Translations under genes and position numbers: made by a program
Notes under the pieces: model-generated
The model's input: only the letters and a program-made list of their open reading frames with translations
What the model was told of the DNA's origin: nothing
The model's database searches: none
From: Flavobacterium acetivorans
Lineage (GTDB): Bacteria; Bacteroidota; Bacteroidia; Flavobacteriales; Flavobacteriaceae
Assembly: GCF_020911885.1 (NCBI RefSeq)
Contig: NZ_CP087132.1
Location: 2,542,001 to 2,606,000, forward strand
DNA: 64,000 nucleotides
Reading direction: 5' to 3'
Shown: positions 32,908-42,654 of the stretch, piece after piece
How positions within the stretch are numbered: position 1 is the first letter of the stretch
How the letters are laid out: the number at the start of each line of letters is the position of its first letter

Positions 32908-33094
32908 GACATTAGCTATAACGGATTTAGGCAATTTACTTAAGGGAAAGATGGTTTGTCTCCGGCTGGTTTGGCTTTCAGCCTCGGGTTCTATTTGGGA
33001 TGATTTGCTTCGCCTGTTCGCTAGTCTCGGGTGGTAAATCCGAAGAATGAGCTTAATTTAGTTCCAAACCGGCTGTAATGCCAGAACGTTAGGG
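32908..33094. repeat. Long imperfect palindrome of the cassette-type repeat family
   Basis: One side reads GCTATAACGGATTTAGGC and the other, reversed, GCATTACAGCCGGTTTGG; the centre holds GCTTCGCCTGTTCGC and CTCGGGTGG. The same layout and motifs occur at 63048-63215. It has no coding content and lies between a broken small gene and the giant kinase gene. Confidence 0.65.
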
Positions 33095-33229
33095 CACAGG
33101 AAAAAAACCACACGCAAAATGGAACGTTTGGTTTTTCTTGACAAAGGAGCCAAAGCTCAAAAATCAAAAGAGTCATTTTTACTCATGTTATGATGGCACT
33201 TTTACAACCTTGATTATAAAATTGAAAAA

Positions 33230-36200
33230 ATGAATAGTAAAAAATACAGCGATCTCCTACTCGACCAAGCTAAAGACTTGATTTGGATGGTTGACCATAA
33301 ATTACATTTGATTTATGCCAATAAATCCTATCTCAACCTGATGAAGGAAATAATAGGTGTGGAAAAAGAACTAAATACTTCAATTTTACAGGGAGGACTG
33401 GGCGAGGGATATATTGAAAAGTGGGAAGCCTACTACCAAAGAGCCCTTTCAGGAGATTCTTTCACAATTGAAGAACAGTTCTTCCACCCATTTAACAACG
33501 AGAAACAATATGGACAAATTTCTTTCTTGCCAATAAAAGATGAAGACGGTAATGTCCAAAGTGTAGCTTGTCGAAATACTGATGTAACGAGTATTGTTCA
33601 AGAAAATTATCAAGCTAGATTGTTGATGGAGGCTTCATTAGATGTTTTTTGTACTATTGATGAAGGGGGAAATTTTGTTTACGTAAGTGAAGAAGCAAAA
33701 TCGCATTGGGGATATACAGCAGAAGAGCTTTTAAATACACCCTATGTACGGCTGGTACTAGAGGAAGATATCGGAAAAACAAACAAAATTGCAGAAGCCA
33801 TTATCGCAGGTGAACAAGTAAAACCTTTTGTTAACCGATACAAAAGAAAAGATGGTAGCATAGCATATAACCTATGGTCTACCCGCTGCGATAGAGATTC
33901 CAAACTCATGTATTGTGTAGTAAAGGATGCCAGGGAAACTGTAGAACAAAAGCGACCCTTGGAACAAAATGAAAATCGGTTCAAGGCATTAGTACAGGAA
34001 GGATCTGATTTAATTGGCATATTAGATTTAGATGGTAATTACACTTATGTTAGCCCAACAAGTACCTCTATTTTTGGGATAGCTCCTGAAAATTTTATAG
34101 GGAAAAATGCTTTCGATTTTATCCATCCGGACGATAGAGAAAAGACCTTGCAGTTTCTACAAAAAATTATTGAGGAAAAAATAGTTAAGGTTGAGCCGTT
34201 TCGTTTTCAAAATGGTAAAGGGGAATGGCGTTGGGTTGAAACAGTACTAACCAATATGCTTGACAATATTGATGTAAAGGGCATAGTGGCCAATTCAAGG
34301 GACGTAACGGATAAAATTGACACAAAAAAACAATTGGAAGCTAATGAACTGTTTAACCGAACGCTTCTGGAGAGCAGTCCTGATTGTTTAAAAGTAATTG
34401 ATGCAGAAGGTAGAATCCAGTATATGAATCTCAATGGCCTTTGTTTAATGGAGATTGACGATTTTTCTAAATTTAAAAATAAAGAATGGTGGACGCTTTG
34501 GGGTAAGGATAATGAACTGATGATAAAAAATGCGGTAGAAAAAGCACTGCTTGGTGAAACGGTGGAGTTTACAGCATTTTGTCCTACTGCTAAAGGTAGC
34601 CCCAAATGGTGGAATGTATTAGTGTCTCCCATAAAAAAAACAGGTGAAAACGGTAAAGAACTGCTTTCTGTATCACGTGACATTACAAAGAAAAAAGAAG
34701 AAGAGCAAAAACTAAAATTGCTAAGCAGTGTAATAACCAGCGCCAATGATGCAGTATTAATAACTGAAGCCGAACCATTTGATGAGGCGGGCCATAGAAT
34801 TATTTATGTAAACGAAGCATTTACAAAAATGACAGGCTACACAGCTGAGGAAGTAATTGGTAAAACGCCACGTATTTTGCAAGGTCCTCATTCAGATTTA
34901 GAGGCTTTATCCAGGCTTGGAAGAGCATTGCGTAATTGGGAGGAATATGAAATAACTACCGTTAATTACAAAAAAAATGGCGACGAATTTTGGGTGCATT
35001 TTAATGTAACACCTATAGCGGACGAAAGCGGCCGTTACACCCACTGGATAGCCATTGAAAGAGATATAACTGAACAAAAAAACAAAGAGCTGGAACTTGC
35101 TTTGTTGGCTGAAATAAGCAAAAATTTTAGTGAAGAAGACAGACTTGAAGATGCCTGTAAAAATGTATGTGAAAGCATACAAGCGTTCGGTAAATTCGAT
35201 TTAGTTGAAATATGGTGTGTCAATCTGGAGCGAAGTCATCTACAACTATTCAGTCGGACACATATACATAATACTGCCACAATAAATGATAACTCAATTC
35301 AAAAGTTTGTTGAAGGAAAAGGTCTTCTTGGAAAAGTTTGGCAACTGAAAGATCGACAAATATGGGATAAGGAAACTATGAATGACCTATTTCTTCGCAC
35401 AGAATTATGCAAGCAGTTGCAGTTGAATTCAGTTGCTGGTATTCCGCTGCTTTTTCAAGATGAGGTAATTGGCGTTTTAGTTCTGGGTTCTAATCAAGAT
35501 AGTCGTTTTCTTGAAAAATACAGTAACATTATTCAACGGCTTGAAAGTTTTGTGGCTTCTGAAATTAATCGCAAAAAACTAGAAGGAGACTTAAAACACT
35601 TATATGATGCAATTCCTGATATTGTAGGTATTGCCGATATACAATGTAGGTTTTTAAAGATTAATAAGTCCAGCTCAGAGCTGCTTGGGTTCTCTAAAGA
35701 AGAACTCCATAAAAACTCTCTAAAGGACATCATCTTTCCAGAAGATTTATTCAAGTTGTCAGAGGTTTTACAATCGTTTCAGAACGGCACCATTAATCAA
35801 AGTTTTGAAGCAAGGTTTCTCTCTAAAACCAGTCATTTTATTGTTTTGAATGTGCAATGCGTTTTTAATCCTCAAGAAGAATTAATATACATATCGGCCA
35901 AGGACATTACAGAAGAAAACAAACTGAGAAATCTGAATACACAAACCAACAAAATAGCTAAAATAGGTTCATGGGAAGTAGATTTTGAACAGGACAAAGC
36001 TTTTTGGTCTGATATGGTACACCAGCTACACGAAACCGATTCGAAAAACTTTTCACCTGATCTTGCTATGTCTCTCAATTTCTACCGTGAAGATTTTCGT
36101 CCTATGATTACCAATTTGATCAGCAAAAGCATAGAAGACGGCTCAGACTTTGATTTTGAAGCAGTAATTGTTACAAATAATAAAAGAGAGCGATGGGTAA

Positions 36201-38119
36201 GAGTTATTGGAAAAGTGGAAAGGTTTAATGGAGTCGCCAAACGAATTTCAGGCAGTTTTCAGGATATCCATGATAAAAAAGTGGTAGAAAAACAATTAGT
36301 TCAGGCACTTAATGATAAAAACAGAATTTTAGAACGCATAACAGAGGCATTTGTTGCCTTAGATAGCAATTGGTGCTATACATATATGAATAAAAAGGCG
36401 GGAGAAATTTTCAATCGAAACCCACAAGAAATGATTGGTAAGCATATCTGGACAGAATTTCCTGAGGGACTGAATCAGCCTTTTCATTTAGCTTACGAGA
36501 GAGCAATGGAAACTCAAAAATATGTACATGTTGAAGAGTATTATGAGCCCTATGATTTATGGTTTGAAAACCACATTTATCCATCTTCCAACGGACTGTC
36601 TATTTTCTTTAGAGATATAACCGAAAGAAAACGAAGTGAAGAACAATTAACAAAAGCATATCAAGAAAAAAATAATATTCTGGAAAGTATTGGTGATGCG
36701 TTCTTTACTGTAAGTAATGACTGGATAGTTACCTATTGGAACAAACAGGCTGAAAAGTTTTTAGGGCTTGCTAAGGAGTCAATACTTGGAAAAAATCTTT
36801 GGGAAGCTTATTCTGATGCTATTGATTCTGATTTTTACCGACAATATCACTATGCGATGGAGACCGGAGAAACGGTACGTTTTGAAGAGAAATATGAAAC
36901 ATTGGGTAAATGGTTTGAAGTGAATGCTTATCCATCTTCAACTGGTCTTTCCATTTATTTTACAGATGTTACCCTTAGAAAAGAAGCTGATGAACGTTTA
37001 ATACAAGCCAACGAGCGTTTTGAAAAAGTCACAGAGGCAACCAATGATGCCATATGGGATTGGGATATAGCAAATGATCAATTTTATAGATCTGATAATA
37101 TTCATAAGTTCTTTGGCAAAACAACTTCAAAAGAGTTAAAGAAGGAGCAATTTTGGAAGGAAAAATTTCATCCGGATGATATCCAAAAGTTAAAAGAAAG
37201 TATCGAAAGATCAATAATTGACCCAAAAATAAATCGTTGGGAAGCAGAGTATAGAGTAATTGATGATAATGAAAATATTGTTTATGTCATCGACAGAGGA
37301 TTAATTATAAGGAAAAATAAGGGTAAAGCTATCAGAATGATAGGTGCAATGACTGATGTTTCTGAAAGTAAAAGACAAGAAGAAAAGTTATTAGCAATCA
37401 ATCAAAAATTGGAGACTCAAACTAAAGAACTGCAAAGATCTAATGAAGAACTGGAGCAATTCGCTTTTATAACTTCTCATGATTTGCAGGAACCACTCAG
37501 GATGATCACTAGTTTTATGGATCAATTGAAAAGGAAATATGCGGATCAACTTGATGATAAGGCACTACAATACATTCATTATGCCACTGATGGAGCCAAG
37601 CGAATGAAACAAATTATACTGGATCTATTGCTTTATTCCAGAGCCAACAGCCCTACTGAGCAAAAAGAACCTATAAAGCTGAATGAAATATTATCAGAGT
37701 TTTTACTTCTAAGAAGAAAGTTAATAGAAGAAAAGAATGCTATAATAAGTTATGATGACCTTCCTGTTTTGGTCACTTATAAGGCTGCTGTTACACAAAT
37801 TTTCCATTGCTTATTGGATAACGCATTAAAATATTCTAAAGAGAATATGCCACTAATTATAGATGTTAGTGTAAGAGAAAAAGGTGATTTCTATGAGTTT
37901 GCGATAAAGGACAATGGTATAGGGATAGATGAAAGATTTTATGAAAAAATATTCATAATTTTCCAAAGATTACATAACAGGAAAGATTATGACGGGACAG
38001 GCATTGGATTGTCTGTAACAAAGCGTAGCGTGGAGTTTCTTGGAGGTGAAATTAGGCTTGAATCAACAGTGGGAGAAGGGACAACGTTTTATTTCACAAT
38101 TTTAAAAACTAAAAATTAG
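33230..38119 (+). CDS. Giant multi-PAS/GAF sensor histidine kinase
   Basis: 1629 residues and no clear membrane helix, so a cytoplasmic sensor. About ten PAS modules are arranged in series, with one GAF domain at about 625-785. The fifth PAS has GKTPRILQGPHSD, LOV-like but without the photo-active Cys. A coiled linker leads to HisKA (phospho-His in FITSHDLQEPLRM, about 1417) and the ATPase domain (N box LLDNALKYSKEN, DNGIGIDERF, TGIGLSVTKR). There is no receiver on the protein itself, but three response-regulator genes follow at once, the first 5 bp later. The PAS modules at about 1040-1270 are close repeats, suggesting internal duplication. Confidence 0.92.
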   Translation: MNSKKYSDLLLDQAKDLIWMVDHKLHLIYANKSYLNLMKEIIGVEKELNTSILQGGLGEGYIEKWEAYYQRALSGDSFTIEEQFFHPFNNEKQYGQISFLPIKDEDGNVQSVACRNTDVTSIVQENYQARLLMEASLDVFCTIDEGGNFVYVSEEAKSHWGYTAEELLNTPYVRLVLEEDIGKTNKIAEAIIAGEQVKPFVNRYKRKDGSIAYNLWSTRCDRDSKLMYCVVKDARETVEQKRPLEQNENRFKALVQEGSDLIGILDLDGNYTYVSPTSTSIFGIAPENFIGKNAFDFIHPDDREKTLQFLQKIIEEKIVKVEPFRFQNGKGEWRWVETVLTNMLDNIDVKGIVANSRDVTDKIDTKKQLEANELFNRTLLESSPDCLKVIDAEGRIQYMNLNGLCLMEIDDFSKFKNKEWWTLWGKDNELMIKNAVEKALLGETVEFTAFCPTAKGSPKWWNVLVSPIKKTGENGKELLSVSRDITKKKEEEQKLKLLSSVITSANDAVLITEAEPFDEAGHRIIYVNEAFTKMTGYTAEEVIGKTPRILQGPHSDLEALSRLGRALRNWEEYEITTVNYKKNGDEFWVHFNVTPIADESGRYTHWIAIERDITEQKNKELELALLAEISKNFSEEDRLEDACKNVCESIQAFGKFDLVEIWCVNLERSHLQLFSRTHIHNTATINDNSIQKFVEGKGLLGKVWQLKDRQIWDKETMNDLFLRTELCKQLQLNSVAGIPLLFQDEVIGVLVLGSNQDSRFLEKYSNIIQRLESFVASEINRKKLEGDLKHLYDAIPDIVGIADIQCRFLKINKSSSELLGFSKEELHKNSLKDIIFPEDLFKLSEVLQSFQNGTINQSFEARFLSKTSHFIVLNVQCVFNPQEELIYISAKDITEENKLRNLNTQTNKIAKIGSWEVDFEQDKAFWSDMVHQLHETDSKNFSPDLAMSLNFYREDFRPMITNLISKSIEDGSDFDFEAVIVTNNKRERWVRVIGKVERFNGVAKRISGSFQDIHDKKVVEKQLVQALNDKNRILERITEAFVALDSNWCYTYMNKKAGEIFNRNPQEMIGKHIWTEFPEGLNQPFHLAYERAMETQKYVHVEEYYEPYDLWFENHIYPSSNGLSIFFRDITERKRSEEQLTKAYQEKNNILESIGDAFFTVSNDWIVTYWNKQAEKFLGLAKESILGKNLWEAYSDAIDSDFYRQYHYAMETGETVRFEEKYETLGKWFEVNAYPSSTGLSIYFTDVTLRKEADERLIQANERFEKVTEATNDAIWDWDIANDQFYRSDNIHKFFGKTTSKELKKEQFWKEKFHPDDIQKLKESIERSIIDPKINRWEAEYRVIDDNENIVYVIDRGLIIRKNKGKAIRMIGAMTDVSESKRQEEKLLAINQKLETQTKELQRSNEELEQFAFITSHDLQEPLRMITSFMDQLKRKYADQLDDKALQYIHYATDGAKRMKQIILDLLLYSRANSPTEQKEPIKLNEILSEFLLLRRKLIEEKNAIISYDDLPVLVTYKAAVTQIFHCLLDNALKYSKENMPLIIDVSVREKGDFYEFAIKDNGIGIDERFYEKIFIIFQRLHNRKDYDGTGIGLSVTKRSVEFLGGEIRLESTVGEGTTFYFTILKTKN

Positions 38120-38124
38120 ACACT

Positions 38125-38565
38125 ATGAATACAAAAAATTTGAAATTAGCACATATTCTTCTTGTAGAGGACAATGAGGGTGATGTTTTACTCACACTCG
38201 ATGCTTTTGAAGAGAGTAAGTTTCAAACTCAGGTCAGTGTGACTAGAAATGGACAAGAGGCATTAGACTTCCTTTATTGTAAAGGGGATTTTTCAGAAGC
38301 GCTAAAACCCGACTTGATTCTTCTGGATATTAACATCCCAATATTGAGTGGTCATGAAGTGTTGGCCATAATTAAGGAAGATGAATACTTAAAAAAAATT
38401 CCTGTCATCATGCTGACCACATCTTCTTGTCAGGGGGATATAGAAAAGGCATATAATAAATATTGCAACAGTTATATTCAAAAGCCTTTGGAAATGGAAG
38501 AATTTGTCAAGGCAGTTCTAAAAATTGAAGAATTTTGGCTTCAGCTAACAACACTTTCTAAATGA
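38125..38565 (+). CDS. Single-domain response regulator (Rcp1-like)
   Basis: 146 residues, one receiver domain. LLVEDNEGDVLL gives the acidic pair, LILLDINIPILSG the phospho-acceptor Asp (about residue 70), TTSS the Thr/Ser switch and YIQKPLEM the Lys. The insertion YCKGDFSEALKPD before the acceptor strand is typical of the Rcp1-type regulators paired with phytochrome-like kinases. No output domain. It starts 5 bp after the giant kinase and its end overlaps the next gene. Confidence 0.9.
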   Translation: MNTKNLKLAHILLVEDNEGDVLLTLDAFEESKFQTQVSVTRNGQEALDFLYCKGDFSEALKPDLILLDINIPILSGHEVLAIIKEDEYLKKIPVIMLTTSSCQGDIEKAYNKYCNSYIQKPLEMEEFVKAVLKIEEFWLQLTTLSK

Positions 38566-39218
38566 AAAAATATCAAGAAATCAAAAGAACATTATCTGTG
38601 CTTGTTCTAGAGGATAATGATGGTGATTTTGTATTAATTGAAGATTACCTTATAGAAACATTTAGAACTGTTCAAATAAAAAGATGTAAGACTTTTAGTG
38701 ATTATAAAGAATTTACAGATAATCCAACGAAAGATAACATTAACTTAATACTTCTGGATTTACATTTACCTGACTTATCAGGTTTAGAGTTAATTCAAAA
38801 AATAATTGCGGAGAATGTGCAGGTGCCCGTTATCATTTTAACGGGTTATACCGATCTTTACTTAGCTAAAGATAGTCTTAAACTAGGGATAGATGATTTT
38901 TTGGTTAAAGATGAAGTAACACCCAGTATTCTTCATAAGAGTATTGAATTTGCATTTAGTAGAAGTCAATATGTTATGCATATCGAAGCACAAAATGAAA
39001 AACTCAGGAAAATTGCATGGACACAGTCTCATGTAGTGAGAGCCCCTTTAGCACGGATATTGGGTATTATCAATTTGATTGAAACCGAGAAAGAGAAACT
39101 CGATGATTTGATGTTTTGGCTAAAGCAACTTAGAATTTCATCTAATGAAATGGATGCTGTTGTAAAAAAGATCACAGAAGAAGCTCAAGAAATCCAATTG
39201 AATAACAATGTTGAATAA
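38562..39218 (+). CDS. Receiver fused to a DHp-like (HisKA) domain without ATPase
   Basis: 218 residues, overlapping the previous gene by 4 bp. A receiver domain comes first (LEDNDGD, acceptor Asp in LILLDLHLPDLSG, Lys in FLVKDE). The C-terminal third reads LRKIAWTQSHVVRAPLARIL and continues GIINLIETEKEKLDD, which matches the HisKA dimerisation helix with a His in the right place (SHVVRAP) but no ATPase domain after it. It could pass phosphoryl groups as a phosphotransfer step or dimerise with the kinase. The overlap indicates tight translational coupling. Confidence 0.85.
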   Translation: MKKYQEIKRTLSVLVLEDNDGDFVLIEDYLIETFRTVQIKRCKTFSDYKEFTDNPTKDNINLILLDLHLPDLSGLELIQKIIAENVQVPVIILTGYTDLYLAKDSLKLGIDDFLVKDEVTPSILHKSIEFAFSRSQYVMHIEAQNEKLRKIAWTQSHVVRAPLARILGIINLIETEKEKLDDLMFWLKQLRISSNEMDAVVKKITEEAQEIQLNNNVE

Positions 39219-39612
39219 AACGATATACATAATTGATGACGATCCGATTGTTCGTTTTATCATTGAAAAAATGATGAGTAAAATGGATCGTACTTTGATA
39301 TTTATTCATTGTGAAAACGGCAAAGTTGGTTTGGAAAAATTAAATGGGCATCAAGGAGAATTTTCCAAATGTATTATTCTTTTAGACCTAAACATGCCTA
39401 TGTTGGATGGGTGGGGATTTTTAGATGAAATACAATCACGACAGCTTAATGATTACAAAAATGTAGCCTTGTATATTTTGTCATCATCTACAGACAAACC
39501 AGATATTGAAAGGTCAAAAAAATACTCAATTGTTAAAAAGTTTTATCACAAACCACTATCCATTGCTGATATTACCGAAATATTGGATATGCACATAAAA
39601 CCTGCAGTATAA
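39208..39612 (+). CDS. Single-domain response regulator
   Basis: 134 residues, overlapping the previous gene by 11 bp. A CheY-like receiver with IIDDDPIVR, acceptor Asp in IILLDLNMPMLDGW, LSSSTD and the Lys in FYHKPLS. It is the third regulator of the cluster. The last residues (KPAV) and stop codon fall at the start of a repeat also seen at 6238-6290, so the natural C-terminus may have been changed slightly. Confidence 0.88.
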   Translation: MLNKTIYIIDDDPIVRFIIEKMMSKMDRTLIFIHCENGKVGLEKLNGHQGEFSKCIILLDLNMPMLDGWGFLDEIQSRQLNDYKNVALYILSSSTDKPDIERSKKYSIVKKFYHKPLSIADITEILDMHIKPAV

Positions 39613-39657
39613 GTTAAGCTACATTTTTGTAATTAATTTGATTGTTAAATTCTTCAA
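39602..39657. repeat. About 55-bp repeat, inverted partner of 6238-6290
   Basis: Begins CTGCAGTATAAGTTAAGC at the end of the response-regulator gene and continues through TACATTTTTGTAATTAATTT. The outer 11 bases also occur at 27254-27264, ending the Rhs fragment. Confidence 0.65.
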
Positions 39658-39898
39658 TAGTTGCATAATTCAAAGTAGACCCGAGCGTAGAAAAGGCAAA
39701 TCAATGTCTTTTTTTTTCTGTTATACCCAGTTTCAATGTATTGCTTCGTCTGTTGGCTGTGCTCGGGTCAAAGATTTGAAGAAGCTTACCGCTACAGCAT
39801 TATTCCAACAATTTCCTTTACGACGCAGCTCAACAAATAAATCATCATTAATACTGTAATTAACAGATAAAAAAAAGTAGTTTTTAATGAAAAATGGA

Positions 39899-39948
39899 GG
39901 TGGTCATTTTGAATTGGAATTGGGTGGTCAATTTGACTAGTTTTTCCA
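39899..39948. repeat. IS21-like terminal repeats, relic
   Basis: Two tandem units, GGTGGTCATTTTGAATTGG and GGTGGTCAATTTGACTAG, followed by TTTTTCCA. Multiple short terminal repeats of this type mark IS21-family ends. No istA/istB genes are near. The rest of 39658-40015 shows a short dispersed repeat (GCTTCGTCTGTTGGC, 39743) and no gene. Confidence 0.5.
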
Positions 39949-40015
39949 GCTAGATTACTAAAAATGGAATGCTTTTATCATTAATTCCTGCTCATTTCTT
40001 GAAATTCCTATTTCT

Positions 40016-40150
40016 TTAGCTATAGATTTTCAGTTGCTTGTTACTTGAATAACTTCTTGCATAATAACTTCCAAAACTTCCATTATCATGATAGGCACTT
40101 CCTAGTGAACTCCATTTTATTCTTCCATTTGTGTGATAAGTTGTTGACAT
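40016..40150 (-). CDS. Short ORF, probable gene remnant
   Basis: 44 codons from ATG 40150 (MSTTYHTNGRIKWSSLGSAY, then HDNGSFGSYYARSYSSNKQL). The Gly/Ser/Tyr-rich composition looks like part of a secreted repeat protein. No signal peptide. It may be a remnant rather than a gene. Confidence 0.3.
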   Translation of the reverse strand: MSTTYHTNGRIKWSSLGSAYHDNGSFGSYYARSYSSNKQLKIYS

Positions 40151-40249
40151 AATAAATTTAATAAGTTTGTTAAAAATTGTCACTAACGTCAGTCTATAAA
40201 TAACCTCCGTTGTATTACCACCAAATATAACAAAATACTTATATCCATA

Positions 40250-41395
40250 TTACTCGTTTAAATTTATTTCAAGCCCTAAAGTGGGCATATTATAAGCATC
40301 AGCTATCAATTTTGCCGAATGCAATATGCCTTCGGGAGAATGCCCCAAGTTGGCAATCATCAGTTCATCTGCACCTGAGATCTTTTGATATTCATTCAAC
40401 CGGCTTACAACTTGATCTGCAGTTCCATATATCATTTTTTCATGCCAGCTTTCCAATACAAACTTTTCTGAGTGATCGTAACTATAGTCTTTCAATTCTT
40501 CCGGAGATGGAATAACATAGGTTTGTCCTTTCATCATCCGAAGCATACTGTGTGCAAAGGCATGCGTTTGGATTTTTGCCTCCTCTACAGTATCTGCCGC
40601 AAATACAGAGAAGCATGCTATAGTATGTGGTTTATCAAGAACCTTTGACTTTTTGAAATTCTTTTTATACAGATCAAATGCAAATAGCATATTCTCTGGA
40701 GCCAACTGTGCGGCAAAGGCAAATGGCAATCCCAATTTTCCTGCCAATTGGGCAGAATATCCTGAAGAACCTAATAACCATACCGATGGGCTGTCAAAAG
40801 ATCGGGCGATACCGTTTTCACGATCTTGTCCTGGTCCTGGAACGGCGAATACCCTGTTCTTGAAAGGATGTCCATCAGGAAAATCATCTTTAAGAAAATG
40901 CAATAGTTCTGTCAACAAATCTGGAAAATCCTCCGCTCCTAAATGGTTACCACGAAGTGCTGATGCCGTAAGTCCATTGGTTCCAGGGGCACGGCCTATT
41001 CCTAAATCTATACGTCCTGAAGCCATTGCTTGAAGCATACCAAACTGTTCGGCAACTACCAAGGGCGGAAAGTTGGGTAACATCATACCATCAGATCCCA
41101 ATCGTATATTTTTTGTTTCGCCGATAAGTCTGGAAAGCAACATGGCGGGTGAAGATGTGGAAACAGCAGGCATACCATGGTGTTCTGCTACCCAATAACG
41201 AGCAAACCCACGTTGGTCAGCAAATTTTGCCAAGGCAATACTGGTAGCAACGGCTTCTGCAGCAGAATACCCTTTTCCGGTTGTAGCCACATCCAGAATT
41301 GACAAAGGAACCGGAGCATTTCCTTGTTTTCCAAGCGGTTGAAAAGAAGCTGGTTTATTATCTGGGCTACCCGTATTTATAACATTATTTTTCAT
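40250..41395 (-). CDS. LLM-class flavin-dependent oxidoreductase (luciferase-like)
   Basis: 381 residues, somewhat long because of an N-terminal extension of about 28 residues. Conserved features of the group are LDVATTGKGYSAAEAVATSI, ARYWVAEHHGMPAVSTSSPA and the phosphate-binding-like stretch MASGRIDLGIGRAPGTNG. WLLGSSGYSAQLAGKLGLPF and MIYGTADQVVSRL close the barrel. It should use reduced flavin to oxidise an unknown small substrate. It neighbours an AraC regulator transcribed the same way. Confidence 0.9.
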   Translation of the reverse strand: MKNNVINTGSPDNKPASFQPLGKQGNAPVPLSILDVATTGKGYSAAEAVATSIALAKFADQRGFARYWVAEHHGMPAVSTSSPAMLLSRLIGETKNIRLGSDGMMLPNFPPLVVAEQFGMLQAMASGRIDLGIGRAPGTNGLTASALRGNHLGAEDFPDLLTELLHFLKDDFPDGHPFKNRVFAVPGPGQDRENGIARSFDSPSVWLLGSSGYSAQLAGKLGLPFAFAAQLAPENMLFAFDLYKKNFKKSKVLDKPHTIACFSVFAADTVEEAKIQTHAFAHSMLRMMKGQTYVIPSPEELKDYSYDHSEKFVLESWHEKMIYGTADQVVSRLNEYQKISGADELMIANLGHSPEGILHSAKLIADAYNMPTLGLEINLNE

Positions 41396-41544
41396 GGCAT
41401 ATTAATTTTAAATTATTTTACAAAATTAAGTCTGCACGCACGAAAATAATATACCAAAAACTATCTAAAGAATACCCTTTTGATAACCTATTCCAAGCCT
41501 ATTAACTAAAGAGTTAGCAATCTCAAGATGAAATAACAGCTAAA

Positions 41545-42444
41545 TCATAGCATTAAATTCTTGGCAGGATTTGTTCCTGCTTTTCTGGGAATGTTTGTCA
41601 TACTGTTGATGAACTCAGTTGTGGTTTGGCCCGTTTGAGTCTTGTAGAATCGCATCAGATGGTTCGGTTCTGAAAAATGAAGTTCATAAGCTATCTCATT
41701 AATAGTTTTGTTTGAATGAAGCAGCAAGTTTTGTATCTCAAAAAGAAGTCGTTGTTTTAGTAATTGCGTAGCTGTAGTGTTGAACTGGGCTTTGATTGCT
41801 TTGTTCAGTGAAATTCTGCTGATGCCCAACATTTCTGCATAATCGTTGATCCGCTGCTTCTCCTTGATGTGGATTTCTAGTAAATTCTTAAAGTGAAAAG
41901 CCAGGTTATTTCCTGGTTTTGACAAAGACAGTGCATATTGTTTTGCATACCGACGGTTTAGTGTCTGTAGAAGATAGTATAATAAGGAGCGAATAATATG
42001 GACACTATCGGTTTCGCTAGCCAATAACTCCATTTTGATCTCGGTCAAAAGGCTGCAGTATTTCAGCATTTCATCTTTATCAATATTCATTTTTAAAGGA
42101 TGTACCAACTGGTAAAAGTACAGTAAGCGGTAAGTGAATAGCTTATCGGCAAAAAAGTCATTTAAAAAGGCTTCTTGAAAAACCAAAGTAGTAAGCTGAA
42201 GATTATTAGGGTCCAATCTCCAATTTCGCTTTTGAAACGGTGAAATAAAGATAATCGAACCAGCCTTTAACTCAATTTCTTGCTGGTTTAGAATGAGTAT
42301 ACCCTTTGCTTCTTTAAAAAATAAAATCTCGAAATAGTCGGTATCAAATGTGCCACTATCAGTGTAATCAATGTCTTTTTCGGTTAAGACATTCAATAGA
42401 AAATCAACGCCGCATTCCGTCTTATGAAATTTAATCGTTTTCAT
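41545..42444 (-). CDS. AraC-family transcriptional regulator
   Basis: 299 residues. The N-terminal half is a cupin-like sensor (AKGILILNQQEIELKAGSII). The C-terminal part (about 190-285) holds the two helix-turn-helices: INDYAEMLGISRISLNKAIK and KTINEIAYELHFSEPNHLMR, then the family ending FYKTQTGQTTTEFI. It is divergent from the MBL-fold gene and upstream of the oxidoreductase; either may be its target. Confidence 0.9.
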   Translation of the reverse strand: MKTIKFHKTECGVDFLLNVLTEKDIDYTDSGTFDTDYFEILFFKEAKGILILNQQEIELKAGSIIFISPFQKRNWRLDPNNLQLTTLVFQEAFLNDFFADKLFTYRLLYFYQLVHPLKMNIDKDEMLKYCSLLTEIKMELLASETDSVHIIRSLLYYLLQTLNRRYAKQYALSLSKPGNNLAFHFKNLLEIHIKEKQRINDYAEMLGISRISLNKAIKAQFNTTATQLLKQRLLFEIQNLLLHSNKTINEIAYELHFSEPNHLMRFYKTQTGQTTTEFINSMTNIPRKAGTNPAKNLML

Positions 42445-42654
42445 GTTTTACTTTTTAAATACACAAAGTTAGTGAATATGTGCATTAAAAGACTTTTACT
42501 GATGATTTAACGACAAGCCAAGATTATCAAAATGGTAGTAATTAGCAAGCGTTTGATACCTTAACAACAACACCTTGTCCCGACCTTTGCAATGTATTAA
42601 TTACTCCAAAATACTTATAATAAGGAGTGTCAAACATTATTAAAATAAAAAACT

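Noticed and set aside
39638..39859. 73-codon ORF after the response regulators
   Set aside because: It overlaps the repeat and dispersed-motif region, with no start signal or coding character.
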